Below the pieces are notes generated by a model. It worked only from the letters and a program-made list of their open reading frames with translations. It ran no database searches and was not told the origin of the DNA. From an uncultured Oscillospiraceae bacterium (lineage in GTDB: Bacteria > Bacillota > Clostridia > Oscillospirales > Oscillospiraceae), in NCBI GenBank assembly GCA_944385305.1, contig CALWWS010000167.1, positions 1 through 17,697 on the forward strand: DNA of 17,697 nucleotides. The letters are read 5' to 3'. A program made the position numbers and the translations under genes. Shown one piece after another: positions 13,687-17,697 of this stretch. The stretch's first letter is position 1, and each line of letters begins with the position of its first letter.

Positions 13687-14415
13687 TCACTGGGCCCCGA
13701 TTTTTTTCTCAATAACCTGCTTGAAGCGGGCCGGGTGGGTGTTGAGCACCAGCTCGGGGGGGAAGTCCAGCTCCTCCAGCAGGGCCTGGGCGTACTGGTG
13801 GGCGCCCACGGCGCTGGCGAAGTGGGCGTCGCTGCCCACCCCCACGCTCACCCCCTGCCGCCTGCACTCCCGGAGCATCTGGGCGCAGTGGAGGGGGCCG
13901 TCCTTGCGGAAGCAGCCGGGGGTGAGGGAGGTGTTGTTCACCTCCAGCAGCACGCCCCGCTCCCCGGCGGCCCGCACCAGGGTTGGGTAGTCCAGGGGGT
14001 AGCGCCCGTCGTCCGGGTGGCCCAGGATGCACACCTTGGGGCAGTCCATGGCCTGGATGAGGGCGTGGGTGTTGGCCTGGGCGTCGGGACAGGGGGGGAT
14101 GCAGGGGGGGTGGAGGGAGGCGATGGCCATGTCCAGGCAGTCCAGCAGGCGGCCGTCCAGATCCAGGGTGCCCTCCAGGTCCATCACGTTGAGCTCCGCC
14201 CCCATGAGGATCTCCACCCCCTCGATCTCCCGGTCGATGACCCCGAAGTTGAAGAAGTACTCCCGGGTGGTGGTGCTGATCATGCCGGGGCCGTGGTCGG
14301 TGACGCACAGCAGCTTGAGCCCCCGGCGGGCGGCGGCGGCGGCCAGCTCCAGGGTGGTGGAGTAGGCGTGGCCGCTGGCCAGGGAGTGGGTGTGGCTGTC
14401 CAAGAGAAATTCCAT
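13687..14415 (-). CDS. PHP domain phosphatase, YcdX type
   Basis: The 242-residue soluble metal-dependent phosphatase is of the polymerase-and-histidinol-phosphatase fold. All nine expected metal ligands of the YcdX-type trinuclear site are visible: His 8 and His 10 (DSHTHS), His 16, His 41 (VTDHGPG), Glu 73 (GAELN), His 102 (SLHPP), His 133 (GHPDD), Asp 196 and His 198 (GSDAH). Length matches YcdX (about 245). The physiological substrate of the family is not known. The start ATG at 14415 has AAGGAG ten bases upstream, and MEFLLDSHTH is the usual family start; the open frame extends far upstream but overlaps the lipoprotein gene. It is the last gene of a three-gene operon (22-base gap from the lipoprotein) and is followed by the terminator hairpins. 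Confidence 0.9.
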   Translation of the reverse strand: MEFLLDSHTHSLASGHAYSTTLELAAAAARRGLKLLCVTDHGPGMISTTTREYFFNFGVIDREIEGVEILMGAELNVMDLEGTLDLDGRLLDCLDMAIASLHPPCIPPCPDAQANTHALIQAMDCPKVCILGHPDDGRYPLDYPTLVRAAGERGVLLEVNNTSLTPGCFRKDGPLHCAQMLRECRRQGVSVGVGSDAHFASAVGAHQYAQALLEELDFPPELVLNTHPARFKQVIEKKIGAQ

Positions 14416-14437
14416 GGGTGCAAGACTCCTTTTTCCG

Positions 14438-15238
14438 TTATACCCCGCCGGTGGCGGTGAGGCGGGGGCTGTCCAGGGAGAAGGCGGAGCCGTCCCAGGA
14501 CACCCCGGCGGTGAGGTTGGCGATGTAGCGCACCTGGCCGTCCACCTCAATTCCCACGCCGAACACGGCGGTGACGGCCGTTTCGTCAACCCGGAAGAAC
14601 ACCAGGCCGCTGAAGTCGGCGCACAGGGCGGCGGGGCCCTCATCCTCCGCCCCCAGGGTGTAGGACACCGTCTCTCCCCCGCAGGAGAGCTCCACGGCGT
14701 CCCCCTGGGCGCGGAAGGTGAGGCAGTCCAGCAGCAGGGGGTTGTAGATCTCCGGGGTGAGGGACTGGGCGCTCCAGCCCTCCCCGTCCCACCGGCACAG
14801 GGTGAGCCGGGCGGCGTCGGGCCGGTCGTAGGTGAGCAGCAGCAGCTCCTCCTCTCCGTCCCCGTCAAAGTCCCCCCACTGGAGCCTGGGGTCGGTCTGG
14901 GGGGCCTGGGTCATGGGGCTGGGGAGGAAGCAGCGCGCCTCCCCCCGCACCAGCAGGTAGCCCCCCGACTCCCCGTCCAGGCCGCAGAAGAGCAGCACGT
15001 CCTCCTGCCTGGCCAGCAGCAGGCACTCCACTCCAGCCACCGTGGTTTGATCCCCCACCGTCCCGGGCAGGTCGGCCAGGTCGGCCTCCTCCCACCAGGG
15101 GGCGGGGGCGGGGGACTGGGCCGGGAGGGCGGCGCTCTCCGGCGGGGGCGAGGAGGGGGCGGCAGGGGCCTCCCCGCCGGAGCAGGCGGAGAGGAGAAGC
15201 AGGACGGCCGCCAGGGCGGCCAGAAGGCGTTTTTTCAT
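14438..15238 (-). CDS. Lipoprotein of unknown function with an FG-GAP/VCBS-like calcium motif
   Basis: The 266-residue protein has a lipoprotein signal peptide: MKKR, a Leu/Ala-rich core, and the lipobox LSAC with Cys 19 to be lipidated. Residues 20-48 are a Ser/Pro/Ala linker. WGDFDGDGEEELLLL at about 121-135 resembles the DxDxDG calcium-binding loop of FG-GAP/VCBS repeats; only one clear copy is seen. The rest is beta-strand-like with several Trp, Tyr and Phe and no enzyme motif that I recognise. It should sit on the outer face of the membrane. The start ATG at 15238 has GGAGG seven bases upstream, inside the end of the MATE gene, and only two bases separate the two genes. Coupling with the MATE and PHP genes suggests joint expression, not a known shared pathway. 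Confidence 0.82.
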   Translation of the reverse strand: MKKRLLAALAAVLLLLSACSGGEAPAAPSSPPPESAALPAQSPAPAPWWEEADLADLPGTVGDQTTVAGVECLLLARQEDVLLFCGLDGESGGYLLVRGEARCFLPSPMTQAPQTDPRLQWGDFDGDGEEELLLLTYDRPDAARLTLCRWDGEGWSAQSLTPEIYNPLLLDCLTFRAQGDAVELSCGGETVSYTLGAEDEGPAALCADFSGLVFFRVDETAVTAVFGVGIEVDGQVRYIANLTAGVSWDGSAFSLDSPRLTATGGV

Positions 15239-15240
15239 CT

Positions 15241-16584
15241 CTAAGCCTCCAGAGGAGTAATTTTTTTGTCCACCACCCACCGGTAGAGGACAAGAGCGGC
15301 CAGGAAGGAGACCCCCTCGGCGATGGGGAAGGCCAGCCACAGCAGCGCCGGGCGCCACAGGGCCAGCAGCAGGGCGGCGGGGAGGAGGATCACCACCTGC
15401 CGCAGCAGGGAGATCACCAGACTCAGCCCGGCGCAGCCCAGGGCCTGGAGGGAGGAGCAGAAGATGATGGACAGCCCGGCGCACACGAAGGAGCAGGCCA
15501 CCAGGCGCAGGGCGGGGGCCCCGTCGGCCAGCACGGCGGCGTCCGCCTGGAACAGGATCAGCAGGGGGCCGGGGAGGAGGAGGAGCACCAGAGTGCCCGC
15601 CGCCATGATGCCCCCGGCGATGAGCAGGGCAAAGCGCACCAGACCCCGGATGCGCCGGGGGCTTTTGGCCCCGTAGTTGAAGCTCACCACCGGGATAAGG
15701 CCGTTGTTCAGACCGTAGACCGGCATGAAGATAAAGGACTGCAATTTAAAGTAGGCCCCCAGGATGAATACCCCCGTGGCGGTGAAGTGGGAGAGCACCT
15801 TGTTCATCCCCACGCTCATCACGGTGGCCAGGGCCTGCATGGCGATGGCGGGCAGGCCGATGCGGAAGATGTCCCGGATCACCGCCCCGTCCGGCCGGAA
15901 GGAGCGCAGCTCCATGCGGACAATTTTGCTGCGGCGCACCATCGCCAGGCCCACCGCCATGCCCACCAGCTGGCCGAAGACGGTGGCGATGGCCGCCCCC
16001 GCCACCTCCAGCCGGGGGAAGGGACCCAGGCCGAAGATGAGCACCGGGTCCAGCACCAGGTTGATCACCGCCCCGATGCCCTGGATCACCATGGGGCCCA
16101 CCGCGTCCCCGCTGGCCTGGAGCACCCGCTCCCCGGCAAACTGCCAGCACATGCCCAGGGAGGCCCCGGTGACCACCCACAGGTACTGTCCGCCGTAGTT
16201 GATGACCGCCGGGCGGCTGTCAAACAGGGCAATAAAGGGCCGGGCGAAGATCAGGCCCAGGCAGAGAAAGACCAGCCAGCACACCAGGTAGACAAAGTAG
16301 CCGTTGGCGGCCACCGCGTTGGCCGCCTCCCGCCGCCCCTCCCCCAGACGGCGGGAGAGCATGGCGTTCACCCCCACCCCGGTGCCCACGCACACGGCGA
16401 TCATCAGGGTCTGCACCGGGTAGGCCAGGGAGAGGGCCACAAAGCCCTCCTCGCTCAGCTGGGCCACGAATACGCTGTCCACCAGGTTGTACAGGGCCTG
16501 GATGAGCATGGAGAGCATCATGGGCCAGGACATGTGCAGCAGCAGCCGCCGTACCGGCATGACCGCCATTTTGTTCTCTTCCAA
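15241..16584 (-). CDS. MATE family efflux transporter
   Basis: The 447-residue protein has about 12 membrane helices in two similar halves and belongs to the multidrug and toxin extrusion family, cation-driven exporters of organic compounds. The N-terminal ENKMAVMPVRRLLLHMSWPM and IQALYNLVDSVFVAQL are typical of clostridial MATE proteins. The second half opens near GLPAIAMQALATVMSVGMNK and contains GLNNGLIPVVSFNYGA. I place the start at TTG 16584 (giving MEENKMAVMP) because TGGAG lies eight bases upstream and ENKM is usually part of these proteins. ATG 16569, behind GGAAGAG, is an alternative. A TTG at 16602 is in frame but lies in a palindrome without a ribosome binding site. No clear promoter is seen. 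It is first in the MATE-lipoprotein-PHP set. Substrate unknown. Confidence 0.9.
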   Translation of the reverse strand: MEENKMAVMPVRRLLLHMSWPMMLSMLIQALYNLVDSVFVAQLSEEGFVALSLAYPVQTLMIAVCVGTGVGVNAMLSRRLGEGRREAANAVAANGYFVYLVCWLVFLCLGLIFARPFIALFDSRPAVINYGGQYLWVVTGASLGMCWQFAGERVLQASGDAVGPMVIQGIGAVINLVLDPVLIFGLGPFPRLEVAGAAIATVFGQLVGMAVGLAMVRRSKIVRMELRSFRPDGAVIRDIFRIGLPAIAMQALATVMSVGMNKVLSHFTATGVFILGAYFKLQSFIFMPVYGLNNGLIPVVSFNYGAKSPRRIRGLVRFALLIAGGIMAAGTLVLLLLPGPLLILFQADAAVLADGAPALRLVACSFVCAGLSIIFCSSLQALGCAGLSLVISLLRQVVILLPAALLLALWRPALLWLAFPIAEGVSFLAALVLYRWVVDKKITPLEA

Positions 16585-16601
16585 ACCATCCACTCCAGTC
16601 A

Positions 16602-16634
16602 AACAACGGATTTCCCGGCGGGAAATCCGTTGTT
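16602..16634. repeat. Perfect 15-bp palindrome between the dehydratase-related and MATE genes
   Basis: AACAACGGATTTCCC (16602-16616) pairs perfectly with GGGAAATCCGTTGTT (16620-16634) around three bases. It lies 16 bases past the leftward dehydratase-related stop and 17 bases before the chosen MATE start. The T content after the stem on the minus strand is poor (GTTGTTTGAC). It may be a weak terminator or attenuator, or a binding site for a regulator of the transporter. Confidence 0.6.
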
Positions 16635-16650
16635 GAGGTCTTTTGAAGGC

Positions 16651-17697
16651 TTACACCGGCGCGGGCTCCTCCTGCTCCCGCTGCTCCTCCGCCTGGCGGG
16701 TGAGGCCCCGGGCGTTGGCCAGCATGAGCTTGATGCGGTTTTCCTGGTTGATCTTGGTGGCGCCCGGGTCGTAGTCGATGGCCACGATGTTGGAGTGGGG
16801 GTAGTCGTCCTTCAGCTTGCGGATCATGCCCTTGCCCACAATGTGGTTGGGCAGGCAGCCGAAGGGCTGGGTACACACAATGTTGGGAGTGCCCGAGTGG
16901 ATGAGCTCCAGCATCTCGGCGGTGAGCAGCCAGCCCTCCCCCATCTTGTTGCCGTCCCCCAGGTAGCCCTTGATGAGCCGGTGGAGATCCTCGAAGGTGC
17001 CCGGGGCGCGGAAGCCCCCCCGCTCCATGGCGGCGATCATGGCCCGCTGGCACTTTTCAATGTAGCCCTTGAAGATCTGGCAGATCTTCTTTTTGATCCA
17101 CTTGCCCCCGTAGATGCCCACGTCCACCTCACGGTTGAAGATCTTGAAGATGATAAAGTCGGTCAGGCCGGGCACCACGGGCTCCGCCCCCTCGGAGAGG
17201 AGGAACTCCTCCAGGTTATTGTTGCCCAGGGGGGAGTACTTGATGTAGATCTCGCCCACCACGCCCACACGTACCTTGGGCTCCCCCGCCACGGGGATGT
17301 CCTTGAAGGCGGCCACAATGTGGTCGAAGTTGGCCACCATGCTCTTGAAGGACAGGCCCCGGCCGTGGGTCATCTCCTCCAGCAGGTGGTTCTCGCAGGC
17401 CTCGATGGCCGCCTGGGTCTGGCCGGGGTTGACCTCGTAGGGGCGCACCTGGTTGGAGGTCTGCACGATGATGTCCCCGTACATCATGGCGAAGATGGCC
17501 TTGCGCAGGGTGCCCAGGCCCAGCTTGAAGCCGGGGTTGGGCTCCAGCCCGGACAGGTTGATGGACACCACCGGGATGAAGGACAGACCCGCCTTCTCCA
17601 GAGCCTTGCGCAGCAGGTGGATGTAGTTGGAGGCCCGGCAGCCGCCCCCCGTCTGGGTGATGAGCAGGCCCACCTTGTGGATGTCGTACTTGCCGCT
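16651..17697 (-). CDS. 2-hydroxyacyl-CoA dehydratase/activase-related protein, C-terminal part (partial)
   Basis: The frame is open to the right edge (349 codons), so the N-terminus is missing; the GTG at 17673 is not a real start. The segment GLLITQTGGGCRASNYIHLL and the motif TQPFGCLPNHI each carry a cysteine that could ligate an iron-sulfur cluster. GDIIVQTSNQVRPYEVNPGQT also fits the HgdB-like/DUF2229-type region. From memory, the best match is the last quarter of very large (about 1,400-residue) clostridial proteins that fuse two BadF/BcrA-type activator ATPase domains to a dehydratase-like region. Relatives couple ATP hydrolysis to low-potential electron transfer, as in 2-hydroxyglutaryl-CoA dehydratase or double-cubane-cluster proteins; the substrate here cannot be told. 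The C-terminus, about the last 20 residues, is Gln/Glu/Pro-rich. Confidence 0.85.
   Translation of the reverse strand, partial: SGKYDIHKVGLLITQTGGGCRASNYIHLLRKALEKAGLSFIPVVSINLSGLEPNPGFKLGLGTLRKAIFAMMYGDIIVQTSNQVRPYEVNPGQTQAAIEACENHLLEEMTHGRGLSFKSMVANFDHIVAAFKDIPVAGEPKVRVGVVGEIYIKYSPLGNNNLEEFLLSEGAEPVVPGLTDFIIFKIFNREVDVGIYGGKWIKKKICQIFKGYIEKCQRAMIAAMERGGFRAPGTFEDLHRLIKGYLGDGNKMGEGWLLTAEMLELIHSGTPNIVCTQPFGCLPNHIVGKGMIRKLKDDYPHSNIVAIDYDPGATKINQENRIKLMLANARGLTRQAEEQREQEEPAPV

Noticed and set aside
1..17697. CRISPR arrays, insertion sequences, prophage genes, tRNA or rRNA genes, defence systems
   Set aside because: I found no repeat-spacer pattern, transposase or phage-like protein, or cloverleaf; all major frames are ordinary housekeeping, transport or surface genes.

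Overview
The window looks like ordinary chromosome from a GC-rich, spore-forming anaerobe of the class Clostridia, most like the Oscillospirales gut group (Flavonifractor/Lawsonibacter/Intestinimonas type). The reasons are the high GC content of coding and third positions, Firmicutes-type strong ribosome binding sites, several TTG start codons, a YtvI-like sporulation membrane protein, a DUF1292 (YrzB-like) protein, a Bacillus-type aspartokinase, and the end of a large protein related to 2-hydroxyacyl-CoA dehydratase and its activator. The placement is inferred from gene content; no 16S rRNA gene or other decisive marker is present.

Layout. Bases 1-1998 are read leftward: a membrane-anchored PpiC-type foldase cut by the window edge, a structured RNA that I read as 6S RNA followed by an intrinsic terminator, and a DUF1292 gene with its own promoter. 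Bases 2063-4844 are read rightward and hold a class A penicillin-binding protein. It converges on a leftward YtvI/AI-2E-family membrane protein (4891-5967), with a shared bidirectional terminator. Bases 6060-9163 are read rightward and form an amino-acid operon: an ACT-domain protein, homoserine dehydrogenase and aspartokinase. A patatin-like lipase follows (9188-10039). From 10097 to the right edge everything is leftward: polyphosphate kinase and a Ppx/GppA phosphatase (order ppx-ppk), a small protein with a TTG start, a hairpin-dense spacer, then a PHP phosphatase, a lipoprotein and a MATE transporter packed as one operon, and finally the 3' part of the dehydratase/activase-related gene.

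How the genes fit together. hom and lysC carry the first and third steps of the aspartate pathway toward threonine, methionine and lysine. The ACT protein in front of them is a plausible amino-acid-responsive regulator. lysC has an in-frame internal ATG behind a strong Shine-Dalgarno at codon 247, matching the alpha/beta subunit arrangement known for Bacillus aspartokinase II. ppx and ppk make and break polyphosphate and are translationally coupled. The PBP, the foldase and the lipoprotein act at the cell surface.

I see no mobile element, CRISPR array, phage gene or defence system, and no convincing new multi-gene system. The most interesting items are the 6S-like RNA, the internal lysC start, and the palindrome cluster at 13489-13684.
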